A stretch of DNA of 64,000 bases from CAVVYA01 sp963752345 (GTDB lineage: Bacteria > Pseudomonadota > Alphaproteobacteria > SMXQ01). Position 1 is the first letter of the stretch, and each line of letters begins with the position of its first letter. The stretch is from contig CAVVYA010000006.1 in assembly GCA_963752345.1 (NCBI GenBank), positions 1 through 64,000 of the forward strand, read 5' to 3'. The notes beneath the pieces were generated by a model. It was not told the DNA's origin. It saw only the letters and a program-made list of their open reading frames with translations, and did not search any database. Position numbers and translations under genes: made by a program. Positions 37,680 through 47,607 of this stretch are shown here, piece after piece.

Positions 37680-38849
37680 ATGTTCAAGGATCTGATTTCC
37701 GCCGGCGCCCTCACAGTCGGCGTCGTCGTGTCCGTCTTGGCCGTTGGCGGGACTGGGCTGCCTATGGGCCTCGCCGCGCGATCCGCCCAGGCCCAGGATG
37801 CGCCGTCCTCGCCGGAATGGGCCGCCCTGGTCAAGGCGGCGCAGGCGGAAGGCAAGGTCGAGCTGATCCTGTCGGGGCAGGTGCCGCAGCGCCTGCGGCC
37901 GGCGTTCCTGCCGTTCGAGAAACGCTACGGCATCAAGGTGAACTCCCAGACCGGCGGCGGCAGCGCCCATGCCGAGCGCATTCTCGCCGAACGGCGCGCC
38001 GGCCGTTTCACCCTGGACGTCTGGCTCGGCGGCGCCAATACCGCCCTTGTCTCCTTGATGCCGAACAAAGCGCTCGTGTCCTTCCCCGAGCTTCTGATCG
38101 ATCCGAGCGTCACGGACCGCTCGCTCTGGTTCCAGGGCAAGCACCATTACACCGACCCGGAGGGGCGCTACATCTTCACGTGGGGCGCGTCGCCTGGGTA
38201 TAACGTCGCCTACAACACAAAGCTGGTCGATCCGAACGAGATCAGGTCCTACGCGGATCTCCTGAATCCGAAATGGAAAGGCAAAATCGTCTCATGGTCG
38301 CCCGCCGCACAAGGCACGGGCGCGTCGAGCGTTCCGATGTTCCTCAACCCCAAGATCGGCGAAGAATGGTTCCGCCGCTGGGCGACCGAGATGAACGTGA
38401 CGATCGTCACGGATTCACGCCAGGGCGCGGAATGGGTGGCATTGGGACGCTTTGCCATCGGCATGTTCGGCATGAGCACCCAGGCCGAGTCGCTGAAGGA
38501 CCAGGGTTTCCCGATCAAGGATTACCTGCCGCATCCGATGGCGGAAGGCGAGGTCCTGTCGGCCTCGGCCGCGAACATCATGGTCATGGACAGGGCGCCG
38601 AACCCCAATGCCGCCAAGCTGTTCGTCAATTGGGCCCTGAGCCGGGAAGGCCAGGAGATGTTCGTCAGGGTCTCGGAAAAGATGGATTCGCTCCGCACGG
38701 ACGTGCCGAAGGACATTCTCGAGCCGCAGTACAGGATCGATCCGAAGGGCAATTATATCGTCGCGTTCTCCAATCCGGAGTACGTCGAGCGGCAGGACGA
38801 GATCCTCGTGAAATTGAAGAAAATCATGCAGGACGCCGGTTATCGGTGA
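37680..38849 (+). CDS. ABC transporter substrate-binding protein (FbpA-like), paralogue E
   Basis: A 389-residue periplasmic binding protein. The start is ATG 37680 with AGAGGAG upstream. The signal peptide (LISAGALTVGVVVSVLAVGG) ends near AQAQD. It has family segments RLRPAFLPFEKRYGIKV, LDVWLGGANTALVSL, LNPKWKGKIVSWSP and QGAEWVALGRFAIGMFG. It stands between the ATPase and permease genes, so it is likely the original cognate receptor of the importer. It is closest to paralogue B. Confidence 0.92.
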   Translation: MFKDLISAGALTVGVVVSVLAVGGTGLPMGLAARSAQAQDAPSSPEWAALVKAAQAEGKVELILSGQVPQRLRPAFLPFEKRYGIKVNSQTGGGSAHAERILAERRAGRFTLDVWLGGANTALVSLMPNKALVSFPELLIDPSVTDRSLWFQGKHHYTDPEGRYIFTWGASPGYNVAYNTKLVDPNEIRSYADLLNPKWKGKIVSWSPAAQGTGASSVPMFLNPKIGEEWFRRWATEMNVTIVTDSRQGAEWVALGRFAIGMFGMSTQAESLKDQGFPIKDYLPHPMAEGEVLSASAANIMVMDRAPNPNAAKLFVNWALSREGQEMFVRVSEKMDSLRTDVPKDILEPQYRIDPKGNYIVAFSNPEYVERQDEILVKLKKIMQDAGYR

Positions 38850-38903
38850 GGGCTGATCGGCGACGATCGAGACTGCAGCAGTAGATACGGGGTATGCGGG
38901 GCT

Positions 38904-40649
38904 ATGACCAGTTTGACCATCGCCGGCGGGCCGGCGAAAAAGAAGAAGAAAAGTCACAACACGGCACGGTTCATCATGGCCGTGCTGATCCTGTTCTTCG
39001 GGTTTTACGTCATCTACCCGATCATCCTCATCTTTATTCAGAGCTTCAACATCGCGGGAGTCGTGACGGGCTCCTACGAATTCAGCCTCGAGAATTGGCG
39101 CAAGGCGTTCGAGGAACCCGGAATCCTGGAAAGCCTATGGAACACGATTTTTATCTTTTTTGCCTACACCGCGATCAGTTTCCCGCTCGCCGTGATTATC
39201 TCCTGGCTGCTGGCGAGGACTCAGATTCGATTCAGCCGTACGCTGGAGTTCATGTTCTGGGTCTCGTTCATGCTGCCGAACCTGACGACGACGATCGGCT
39301 GGACCCTCCTGCTCGACCCTTATTTCGGGTTCATCAACGTCTGGGCCCAGAAGCTGCCCTTCATCACCGGCCCGCTGTTCAACATCTATAGCGTCGAGGG
39401 CATTGTCTTCGCGCATTTGATGGCCAACGCGCTGTCCCAGAAGGTCATGCTGCTGACGCCGGCCTTCCGCAACATGAACGTGACACTGGAAGAAGCCGGC
39501 CGCATCTCCGGCGCGGGCAGCATCAAGACGATGATGCGTATCACGCTGCCGGTCATGGTGCCGCCCATGGTCGTGGTGTTCATGCTCAACCTCATCCGAA
39601 TGTTCAATTCATTCGAGATCGAGCAGATCCTCGGAACGCCGATCCGGTTCTATGTCTACTCGACGCAGATCTTCAATCTGGTGCGTCATACCGAGCCGCC
39701 GGCCTATGGCGAAGCGACGGCTCTCGCCAGCCTGACGCTGATCATCATTCTCGCCGTCATCCCGTTGCAGCGCTGGCTCCTGACGCGCCGCCAATACACG
39801 ACCATCGGCGGCAGTTTCAAGCCGGGCCTCACCCATCTCGGGATGCTTCAGCCCATCGCGTTCGGACTGATCTGCTTCATCGTCGCCCTGCTGACGGTCG
39901 TTCCCGTGCTGACTCTGCTCGGCGGAAGCTTCATGACCCGCGCCGGATTCTTCCAGGCGACGCCGACCTATACGCTTGCGCATTGGCAGATGGTTCTGTC
40001 GGATCCAATTTTCTTCCGGGCCCTGAACACGACGCTCATCATCTCGATGTCGACTGCAATCATCTCGCCGCTGATATTCTCGATGGTCGCCTATGTGCTG
40101 GTGCGAAGGAAGTGGCCGGGAAACACAATCCTCGATTCGATTTTTTGGTTCAGCGCCGGCATCCCGGGAATCCTCTCCGGCTTGGGCCTTCTGTGGGTGA
40201 TCCTTGGCACGCCAGGGCTGAACTGGCTGTTCGGCACGCTGTGGATTTTGATTATCGTCAGCATTCTGCAAGGGAAGCTGACGAGCATTCAGATGTTCAA
40301 AGCCGCGTTCTTGCAGATGGGCCAGGATATGGAGGAAGCAGCACGAACGTCGGGAGCGGGATGGCTCTACACCTACTTCCGGGTATGGTTGCCGCTGATC
40401 GCTCCCACGATGGTGCTGATGGGAATATTGAACTTCGTTCTGGCCGCCGGAGCGACGAGCAGCGTCATATTGCTCGCCAGCCGTGATACCGTAACCCTGT
40501 CGATCCTGGCGCTTGAATACATGACCTCGGCCACCGGATCATCGCGAGAGGTTGCCGGGATCATCAGCCTGTTCGTCGTCGCCATGACGGCGGGCCTGGC
40601 ACTGATCGCGCGCTGGCTCGGCTTCGCGGTGGGCGTCAAAAGCCGGTAG
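38904..40649 (+). CDS. ABC transporter permease, fused double-domain (FbpB/ThiP-like)
   Basis: A 581-residue inner-membrane protein with about 12 membrane segments. It carries two copies of the EAA coupling loop, EEAGRISGAGSIKTMMRITLP and EEAARTSGAGWLYTYFRVWLP, so both permease halves are fused, as in iron(III) and thiamine importers. A lysine-rich leader (AKKKKKSH) precedes the first membrane helix. It is downstream of the ATPase and paralogue E in the same direction and completes one ABC importer. The substrate cannot be told; the surrounding catabolic genes favour an organic anion. Confidence 0.93.
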   Translation: MTSLTIAGGPAKKKKKSHNTARFIMAVLILFFGFYVIYPIILIFIQSFNIAGVVTGSYEFSLENWRKAFEEPGILESLWNTIFIFFAYTAISFPLAVIISWLLARTQIRFSRTLEFMFWVSFMLPNLTTTIGWTLLLDPYFGFINVWAQKLPFITGPLFNIYSVEGIVFAHLMANALSQKVMLLTPAFRNMNVTLEEAGRISGAGSIKTMMRITLPVMVPPMVVVFMLNLIRMFNSFEIEQILGTPIRFYVYSTQIFNLVRHTEPPAYGEATALASLTLIIILAVIPLQRWLLTRRQYTTIGGSFKPGLTHLGMLQPIAFGLICFIVALLTVVPVLTLLGGSFMTRAGFFQATPTYTLAHWQMVLSDPIFFRALNTTLIISMSTAIISPLIFSMVAYVLVRRKWPGNTILDSIFWFSAGIPGILSGLGLLWVILGTPGLNWLFGTLWILIIVSILQGKLTSIQMFKAAFLQMGQDMEEAARTSGAGWLYTYFRVWLPLIAPTMVLMGILNFVLAAGATSSVILLASRDTVTLSILALEYMTSATGSSREVAGIISLFVVAMTAGLALIARWLGFAVGVKSR

Positions 40650-40810
40650 CGGGAAACGCGCGTCGAGGGTCCGGACGGCACTGACAGGCGGGTGTCACGA
40701 GAAAGAGCGCCGCGCATGTCATGGGCGGTCCGCGAGGGCGTCGGCTGCGGAGCCGCGAAATTCGGACTCGGCGGTGCGCCGCGGTCCATCGAATTAGGAG
40801 GGGATGCAGG

Positions 40811-41932
40811 ATGGCGACACAAGATTTGCCGCAGATGGAACGCGTCGACACCTATCGGCAATGGCAGTCGAATGAGGGTATTCCGGTCTATGACACGTTC
40901 TTCATCGAGGACCTGAAGCAGCTGGAACTCGGGCCCTGGAAACGCACCGGTACGTCGGGCGCGTTCGTCAATCTGGAGGGCGCCGGAGATACCAACAATT
41001 GCACCGTCGTCGAGCTCGCGCCCGGCGCCTCGAGCAAGCCCCAGCGTCACCTCTATGAGGAAATCGTCTACGTCCTGCAGGGCAACGGCGCGACCACCAT
41101 CTGGAACAGCGACAACGAGAAGCACACCTTCGAGTGGCAGGCGGGCAGCCTGTTCGCAATACCGCTCAACACCACATTCCAGCATTTCAACACGCGCGGC
41201 GACGAGCCGGCGCGCTATGTCGCCGTCATCACCGCGCCCGTGGTGATGAATCTGTTCCACAGCACGGATTTCGTCTTCAACGCGCCCTATGATTTCGTGG
41301 ACCGCTACAACGGCGGCCAGCAGTTCGACGGCACGGGCAAGCTCTGGGGCAATGGCCGCGGCACATTCAACATCTGGGAAACCAACTTCGTCCCCAATGC
41401 CGACAGCTTCCCGCTCTATCGCCGCAACAATCGTGGCGCCGGCGGCTCCTACCTGGCGTTCGAACTGGCGCACAACACCATGGTCGCGCATATCTCCGAG
41501 TTTCCCGTCGGCACCTACAAGAAGGCGCATCGCCACGGCGCGGGCGCCAATGTCGTTATTCTCGGCGGCCAGGGCTTCACCATTCTGTGGCCGCGCGGCA
41601 AATGGGACGAGCGGGTCAAGGTCGATTGGAAGCCCGGCAGCATCGTGGTGCCGCCGTGCGACTGGTTTCACCAGCATTTCAATTCCGGCGCCGAGCCCGC
41701 GCGCTATCTGGCGCTGCGCTGGGGCAGCAACCGTTACCGTTTCAGCCAGGGCGGCGAGGACAATGTCGGCTCGGCCGAGACGAGCGAAAAAGACGGCGGT
41801 GCCCAGATCGAATATGCCGACGAGAACCCGGAGATCCACCGCATCTTCGAAGCCGAGTTGAAGCGGTCCGGCGCGGTCTGCCACATGAAATCCATGGTTC
41901 CAAACTGTACCGGCGTTTCGGCCGGGGAATAG
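40811..41932 (+). CDS. Two-cupin (bicupin) putative dioxygenase, fourth paralogue
   Basis: A 373-residue double cupin distantly related to the copies at 2015, 5483 and 12597. Cupin 1 has KPQRHLYEEIVYVLQGNG and FQHFNTRGDE. Cupin 2 has KKAHRHGAGANVVILGGQG and WFHQHFNSGAE. TTAGGAGGGGATGCAGG precedes ATG 40811. Here it is not next to an HO-like gene but sits between the permease and hyuA, 128 bases before hyuA. A role in opening or oxidising the substrate handled by the hydantoinase-type pair is possible. The first cupin again lacks the normal HxH pair. Confidence 0.83.
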   Translation: MATQDLPQMERVDTYRQWQSNEGIPVYDTFFIEDLKQLELGPWKRTGTSGAFVNLEGAGDTNNCTVVELAPGASSKPQRHLYEEIVYVLQGNGATTIWNSDNEKHTFEWQAGSLFAIPLNTTFQHFNTRGDEPARYVAVITAPVVMNLFHSTDFVFNAPYDFVDRYNGGQQFDGTGKLWGNGRGTFNIWETNFVPNADSFPLYRRNNRGAGGSYLAFELAHNTMVAHISEFPVGTYKKAHRHGAGANVVILGGQGFTILWPRGKWDERVKVDWKPGSIVVPPCDWFHQHFNSGAEPARYLALRWGSNRYRFSQGGEDNVGSAETSEKDGGAQIEYADENPEIHRIFEAELKRSGAVCHMKSMVPNCTGVSAGE

Positions 41933-42060
41933 TGCCGCACGGGGTTGCCGCACTATGACGGCGTCCGTCGGTGACACGGTGGAATACGCAGGCCATGGGC
42001 TCTGCGGCATGCTACGAACGGCACGCCGGCGAGAGCGGCTGGGTGCTGCAGGAGAGTTGA

Positions 42061-44109
42061 ATGTCTTACGCGGTCGCCGTTGATATCGGCGGAACTTTTA
42101 CCGATCTCGTCGCCTATGATCATGAGAGTCGGCGCGTCGTCTATACCAAGAGTCCGACAACCTACGGCAATTTCGTCGAGGGCATTGTCGATTGCTTCGG
42201 CAAAGCGGCGCTGACGCCGGAACAGGCGACGTTTCTCAACCACGGCACAACTCTCGTCATCAACGCCTTTATCCAGCGGCGCGGCGCGAAGGCTGCGCTC
42301 GTGACCAGCCAAGGCTTCCGCGATCTGCTCGAGATCGCGCGCGGCAACCGGCCGGATCCTTTCGATCTTTATTATCGGCGTGACGAGCCGTTGATCCCGC
42401 GGTCCCTGCGCTTCGAAGTGCCGGAGCGCATCGACAGCAACGGTCAGGTCGTGGTGCCGCTCGACATGCAGGCGCTGGAAGCCTTGGCCATCCAACTGCG
42501 CCAGCTCGAGGTCGAGGCCGTCGCGGTCTTCTTCATGAGCTCCTACATCGATTCCAGGCACGAGGAGGCGGCCGCGGCGCGGCTGCGTGAGTTGCTGCCG
42601 GGCGTCTACGTCACCCACAGCACCGAGCTCACCCGTGAGTGGTATGAGTACGAGCGCACGTCGACGGTGGCGGCCAATGCCTATGTCGGTCCGCAGGTGA
42701 ATTCCTATATCCGCCGCCTCGAAAGCGACATGCAAGCCCGTGGATTCGGCGGCTCGCTCTTCATGATGGGATCGAACGGCGGGTTACTCTCGGTCGACCG
42801 CACCTGCCGCCAGCCCATCGGGTTGGTCGAATCCGGCCCGATCGGCGGCTGCATCGGCGCCGGCGCTTACGCGGAAGCCCTGGGGTTCAAGAACGTCGTG
42901 GCGTTCGACATGGGCGGCACCACGGCAAAATGCGCGCTCGTCGAGAACGGGCGCTTCAATGTGGAGTCGATTTATTACGCCGGTGGTTATGTCCGGGGAT
43001 TCCCGATCAAATCGCCGGTGATCGACATCGTCGAGGTGGGTTCCGGAGGCGGCTCGATCGCCTGGCTCGATGCCCTGACGCGTCTGCATGTCGGGCCGAG
43101 AAGCGCCGGATCCACGCCGGGCCCCGTCTGTTATGGCCGCGGCGGCACGGAACCGACGGTGACGGATGCCAATCTGGTGATGGGCCGGCTCAATGCGGAA
43201 CGGTTTCTCGGCGGCGAACTCAAGCTCGATACCAAATCTGCCGCGCGTGCCATCCAGAAAATCGCCGAGCCGCTCGGGTATGGTGGCGAGGACGGCATGC
43301 TGCGCATGGCCGATGGAATCCTGTCGATCGCCACCGTGATCATGGCGGGCGCGATCCGGCAGGTGTCCGTCGAACATGGTCTCGATCCGCGCGATTTCGT
43401 GCTGTTCAGCTATGGCGGCGGCGGTCCGCTCCACGCCGCCGCGCTGGCCCGCGAATTGTCCATTCCCACTGTCGTCATTCCGCCCGCGCCGGGGAATTTC
43501 TCCGCCATCGGCATGCTGCTGGCCGATGCCCGCCTGGATAAGTCGAGCACCTTCACCCGTCCGCTGACCGATGAAGTCGTGGCAACCGTGCGGGAAAAAT
43601 TCGCCGAGATGGAGGCGGAAACAGCGGCGGCTCTTGCCCAGGAATTCAACGCGCAGGACGTGTTTTTCGAGCGCTATGCCGAGATGCGCTATGTCGGGCA
43701 ACGGCATAACATCAAGGTGCCGGTCTCGAACTTCAGCGACGTCGAGGCCATCCGCGCCGCCTTCGAGCGGGATTACAAGCGCCGCTACGGTCATGCCGAC
43801 GCCAAGGCAAGGGTCGAGCTGCAGGCGCTGCATCTTTCTGCGTTCGCGCGTCAGCGCCGGCCTGATCTGGCCAGCCTGCCGGAAATCAGCGAGCCGCGGA
43901 CCCTGGGGTCGTCCCGGCCTGTCTATTTCGCGCAGGCCGGCGGGCGGCTTACGGCCGACGTCTATGAGAGGTCCGCCCTCGCGCCGGGCTTCGCCGCGGC
44001 AGGACCCGCCGTGATCGAAGAATATGGATCGACCACGCTGGTGATGCCGGGTGACCGGTTCGAGATCGGACCGTTGCGCGAGATCCGCATCCATTGCGGC
44101 GTAAAGTAA
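42061..44109 (+). CDS. hyuA: Hydantoinase/oxoprolinase family, subunit A
   Basis: A 682-residue protein of the N-methylhydantoinase A/5-oxoprolinase A family, with actin-like ATPase folds. The N-terminal phosphate loop is VDIGGTFTDLVAY, followed by NHGTTLVINAFIQRRGAK, the second nucleotide segment VAFDMGGTTAKCALV, and the VGSGGGSIAW and SAGSTPGPVCYGRGG motifs. The family performs ATP-dependent ring opening of hydantoins/oxoproline or carboxylation of ketones, always with subunit B, which follows 10 bases later. AGGAGAGTTGA precedes the ATG. The actual substrate is unknown. Context (amide hydrolase, bicupin, ABC importer) suggests a nitrogenous organic acid. Confidence 0.92.
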   Translation: MSYAVAVDIGGTFTDLVAYDHESRRVVYTKSPTTYGNFVEGIVDCFGKAALTPEQATFLNHGTTLVINAFIQRRGAKAALVTSQGFRDLLEIARGNRPDPFDLYYRRDEPLIPRSLRFEVPERIDSNGQVVVPLDMQALEALAIQLRQLEVEAVAVFFMSSYIDSRHEEAAAARLRELLPGVYVTHSTELTREWYEYERTSTVAANAYVGPQVNSYIRRLESDMQARGFGGSLFMMGSNGGLLSVDRTCRQPIGLVESGPIGGCIGAGAYAEALGFKNVVAFDMGGTTAKCALVENGRFNVESIYYAGGYVRGFPIKSPVIDIVEVGSGGGSIAWLDALTRLHVGPRSAGSTPGPVCYGRGGTEPTVTDANLVMGRLNAERFLGGELKLDTKSAARAIQKIAEPLGYGGEDGMLRMADGILSIATVIMAGAIRQVSVEHGLDPRDFVLFSYGGGGPLHAAALARELSIPTVVIPPAPGNFSAIGMLLADARLDKSSTFTRPLTDEVVATVREKFAEMEAETAAALAQEFNAQDVFFERYAEMRYVGQRHNIKVPVSNFSDVEAIRAAFERDYKRRYGHADAKARVELQALHLSAFARQRRPDLASLPEISEPRTLGSSRPVYFAQAGGRLTADVYERSALAPGFAAAGPAVIEEYGSTTLVMPGDRFEIGPLREIRIHCGVK

Positions 44110-44119
44110 GGGGCGAGCC

Positions 44120-45857
44120 ATGGATGACATCGTCAAACGAGCCGGCGGTCGAGTCGCGGTCGATCCCATCACTCTGGAAGTAATTCGTCACGGCCTGATC
44201 TCGGCCGCCAATCAGATCGACGCCAATATCACGCGCACCGCATTCAGCCCCTACATCTACGAATACAAGGATTTCGCCGTCGGATTGACCGACGCCGACG
44301 GGCGTTTGGTATCGATGAGCACGGGTGGCATGCCGCCCTTCGCCGCCGACGCGGTCGGCTCCGGCGTACGCGACGGCCTGAAGATCTACGGCAAGGATCG
44401 GCTGCACCACGGCGACTTGGTCGTCTGCAATCACGCGGCGGTCCAAGGCCAGCACCTCAACAACACGGTCATGTATACGCCGATCTATTCCGAGCCGGAC
44501 GGCGGCGGGGTGCTGATCGGCTTCTTCGCGGTCAACGTGCACTGGATCGACATCGGCGGCACGATGACCCATTCGAACGACATTTTCATGGAGGGGTTGC
44601 AGCTTCGCTCCGTGAAGATCTGGTCGAAGGGCGAGCCGATCGAGGAAGTCTTCCGAATCATCGAGAACAACACGCGCCTGCCGGTCGAGCTGCTCGGCGA
44701 TATCCAGGCCCAGCTCGCCGGATGCTTCCTCGGCCGCGATATCACCGTGTCGATCGTTCAGAAATTTGGCCTGGAAACCTATCTCAGCGCTATCGAGACC
44801 ATCCTCGATCAGTCCGAGGCCGCGGCGCGCACCCGCATCCTCGCGCTGCCCGACGGCGTCTACGAGCATGAGACTTGGCTCGACAACGACGGCGATGGCG
44901 ATACGCCTGTGCGGATCAAAGTGCGGATCACCGTGTCGGGCGACGAGATGACGGTCGATTACACCGGCATCGCCGACCAGGCCAAGGGTCCGATCAATTC
45001 GGGTTATCACGGCGGCGGCCTGACGACGGCGCGCGTGGCGTTCAAATATCTGGTGGCGCCGGACGAGCCGGCGAATGAAGGTCTGTTCCGGCCATTGAAG
45101 CTCATTCTGCCCAACGGCACGATCCTGAGCGCCGACCCGAGCGCGCCGATGGCCAATTATCCCATGCCATTCCCGACCGTCATCGATTCGGTGATCAAGG
45201 CGCTGGAAAAAGCCTTGCCCGACCGCGCCACCGGCGGCCATTTCGGCACCCATTCGGGTTTCCGGCTGTTCGGCCGGCGCGCCGACGGGCGCCCGTTCAA
45301 CGGCCACGACAGCGGCCATGGCGGCTGGGGCGCCTGCGCGACCCATGATGGCGCGGGTCCGTTCCGCACCATGGCCCACGGCGACACCCGGCTGATTCCG
45401 CTCGAGCTGCAGGAGACGCTGCTGCCGTTCCGCATCGAATTCGTTCTCGTTGCGGGCCGATTCAGGCGGCGCGGGAAAATTCCGTGGCGGTCTCGGCTTC
45501 AGCAAGGAATACGTCATCCTCGAGCCTTGCCTGCTGCAGACCAATCTCGACCGCACCAACTTTCCCCCGTGGGGCGCGCTCGGCGGAAAGCCCGCCATGC
45601 CTGGCCGCGTGATCGTCAAGCATAAGGACAGCGGCAAGGTCGAGCTGATGTGCAAGGCGAAGGGCTATGCCCTGAAGCCCGGAGATCGGGTCATTCTCGA
45701 CACCGGCGGTGGCGGTGGATACGGGCCGGTCGGGGAACGCGCGTTGGACTCGATCCAGCGCGACCTCGACCAGGGCTATATTACCCGCGAAGGCGCCCAA
45801 CGCGACTACGAGGTCACAGTCGACGCGAATGGACGAGTATTCCGGGCGAACGCCTGA
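44120..45857 (+). pseudogene. hyuB: Hydantoinase/oxoprolinase family, subunit B (frameshifted)
   Basis: The protein matches the HyuB family from VDPITLEVIRHGLISAANQ through NGTILSADPSAP and the His-rich GGHFGTHSG segment. Near 45448-45452 the frame shifts. The conserved ADSGGAGKFRGGLGFSKEYV and the C-terminal LDTGGGGGYGPVGER lie in another frame that ends at 45857. One extra base at that point accounts for it, and the repaired length, about 578 residues, is normal for the family. It works as a complex with HyuA just upstream. Without the repair, a product ending at 45625 would lose the conserved glycine-rich end. Confidence 0.85.
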
Positions 45858-46205
45858 CTCTGTGTGTGGCGGTGGTCAGCGGTCTGCCTGGACGCAGCAT
45901 CGTTCCCGGACGACTCAGGCGAATGTCGATCGGGACGCATTGTCGTACGCTGTTGCGCCAACGGGGCGAGTCGAAACAAGCTGCTCCGGGTGACGGTGGG
46001 GCGATCGCTCGCACGAAGCGAACGAGGCCGTGCTTTCAATAAGGCGGTGGAGTCGGCGCCGAGGGATACCGTCCGTCCGATTCTTTTCGTTCAACCGAAG
46101 TAACCAGACACCGTCCGCGCGATACCCGGGCCATGATCGCCGGACACCGCCGCGCCGAGGCGGCGCGCGCGGTGGGCAACGCTGTTCCGCTGTCGGTTGC
46201 AGCAA
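45858..46205. other. Intergenic stretch without a confident gene
   Basis: About 350 bases between hyuB and the convergent PRC-barrel gene. I see no gene, repeat or RNA here; the terminator at its right edge is listed separately. Confidence 0.4.
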
Positions 46206-46236
46206 AAAGCGGGCCCGAATGAATCGGGCCCGCTTT
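46206..46236 (-). terminator. Strong intrinsic terminator of the PRC-barrel gene
   Basis: Perfect 13-bp stem AAAGCGGGCCCGA / TCGGGCCCGCTTT with a five-base loop. On the minus strand it is followed by a short T-run (CTTTTTGC). It begins 16 bases downstream of the leftward PRC-barrel gene's stop, and can also act in the other direction. Confidence 0.85.
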
Positions 46237-46251
46237 GCCATCGCCGTTTAT

Positions 46252-46828
46252 CTACCGGGACGGCTGTGTGGCCGGGGGTGTCGTGCTCGGCGTCTCGGCA
46301 GCCGAGGGGTTGCGGCGGGCCGCGTTGCCGCGATCAGCGTCTTCCCATCTGTCGAGCTTCTGGATCTCGTCCTTGGTCATGGTGACCTGGAGACGGTCCT
46401 TCTCCGTTCCTTTCTGCAGCCTCTCGATCGGGATCACGACCTCGCGCGAGCCCATGCCGAGAAAGCCTCCGACGTCCATGGTCACCGCTTTGACCGAATT
46501 GGAGCTGTCACCCAGCACCTTGTCCACGTCGCCGATTTTCTTGCCATCGGAACCGTAGATATCCATGCCGGAAAGGTCTTTCGCGTTGATGTTCAAGGCC
46601 TGCACCATCGCGTTATTGTCTTTGATCTCGTGGAGCGTGCCGCGAGCGAGACTTGCCGAACTGCGATCGGCCGGCAAAGCGGCGCCACCTGTCGCAGGCC
46701 GGTCGCTTTGGGCGCCGGCCCTTCCGGGATCAGTCACGCCAGGCGTGGTCTGTTGGGCCATCGGCGAATCCGCTCGTTGTGAGAAGCAGCGCGGCGGCGC
46801 TTGCGGCAAGGGCATGTTTCACTCGCAT
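46252..46828 (-). CDS. Exported PRC-barrel domain protein (frameshift after signal peptide)
   Basis: The PRC-barrel core is clear: MVQALNINAKDLSGMDIYG, KIGDVDKVLGDSSNSVKAV, VGGFLGMGSREVVIPIERL. The C-terminal tail is low-complexity. ATG 46828, with GGAGACGGAGA upstream, opens a good signal peptide (MRVKHALAASAAALLLTTSGFA). The frame changes just after it, near 46763, where one extra base separates it from MAQQTTPGVTDPG. Read without repair, the product would start at ATG 46761 and lack export. PRC-barrel proteins of this type in alphaproteobacteria are usually periplasmic and stress-associated; the role here is unknown. Confidence 0.78.
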
Positions 46829-47607
46829 TCTCCGTCTCCTTTTCGGTTTACGGGCAACGTTCGATCTATCGAGCGTTCGGCGATGTAACCCAGAGCAAGG
46901 CGGATGGTTCCCGCTCGGTTTATTCGACACGGAAAATCGACAGGCGAGCGGTGGTGAGCGCAGCGCAAGGACTTGAAACGCCGCGATTCCGGGCAGCGCA
47001 ACGAAAGGCGGGAACCCGCAAGGCCAAACCGGCGCTCTCCGGCCACCAGTGCCGCATCGGGCTTTGGAACCATCACGTCGGCTCGCACGCTATTTGGAAT
47101 TTTTTTGCGCCGCACCCGCGCAAAGGTACCTTCTGCGAGCGTTTGAGTTCCGAACTTTCTGACAGCCGCGCGACCCCGAAACTCACGCCCGGTTCGCCCG
47201 CTGCTGAGACAGGGGCGCTCAATCCGGATGGCGACACGACCTCTCCGTGCTTGGTCTCAGCCTGGTGGTGTGTGGTGACGATTGCGCCGCGCAGGCCGGT
47301 TCGAATCCCCCTCATGCCGATCCTGGGAGCCAATCGCACGCCACAAGAAGGCGTCTAGCCAAGCGGTCGAGACGGTCGGCAGAGGAGTGGGCGCGCTCAG
47401 CCGGGTGCGCGTGTTTTCCTGCGTGCGGCGCGCTCGGCGGACCGCCGTGGCCGAATGACCGCGTTGCCAAACCAAGTAGGTCACGACCGGGCCAAATGGT
47501 TAGATGCCGTATTTCTGCGATTTAGTCGTTGTGAATGGTTGTCTACTTCGGCAAAGTAAGCACAAAAGCCACTTCGGTAGAAAATGTCTTGGGGAGGGGA
47601 AATAATC
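46829..47607. other. Long intergenic region upstream of the second ABC operon
   Basis: Nearly 780 bases with no gene I can support. It contains GGTTCGAATCCCC near 47299, which resembles a tRNA T-loop, but the flanking stem does not pair and no acceptor stem is found. The last 60 bases resemble the upstream region of the gene at 52975. Confidence 0.4.

Noticed and set aside
30212..38849. Assigning the five binding proteins firmly to iron(III) uptake
   Set aside because: The fold family is shared by iron, thiamine, phosphonate and organic-acid receptors, and the neighbours are catabolic enzymes. The ligand is left open.
47260..47330. Possible tRNA, because of GGTTCGAATCCCC near 47299
   Set aside because: The T-stem has two mismatches and no acceptor or anticodon stem can be drawn around it. 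At most it is a remnant.
46801..47358. Long open frame of 185 codons on the plus strand
   Set aside because: It overlaps the signal-peptide end of the PRC-barrel gene on the other strand, has no ribosome site, and has arginine/serine-rich composition typical of an out-of-frame GC-rich reading.
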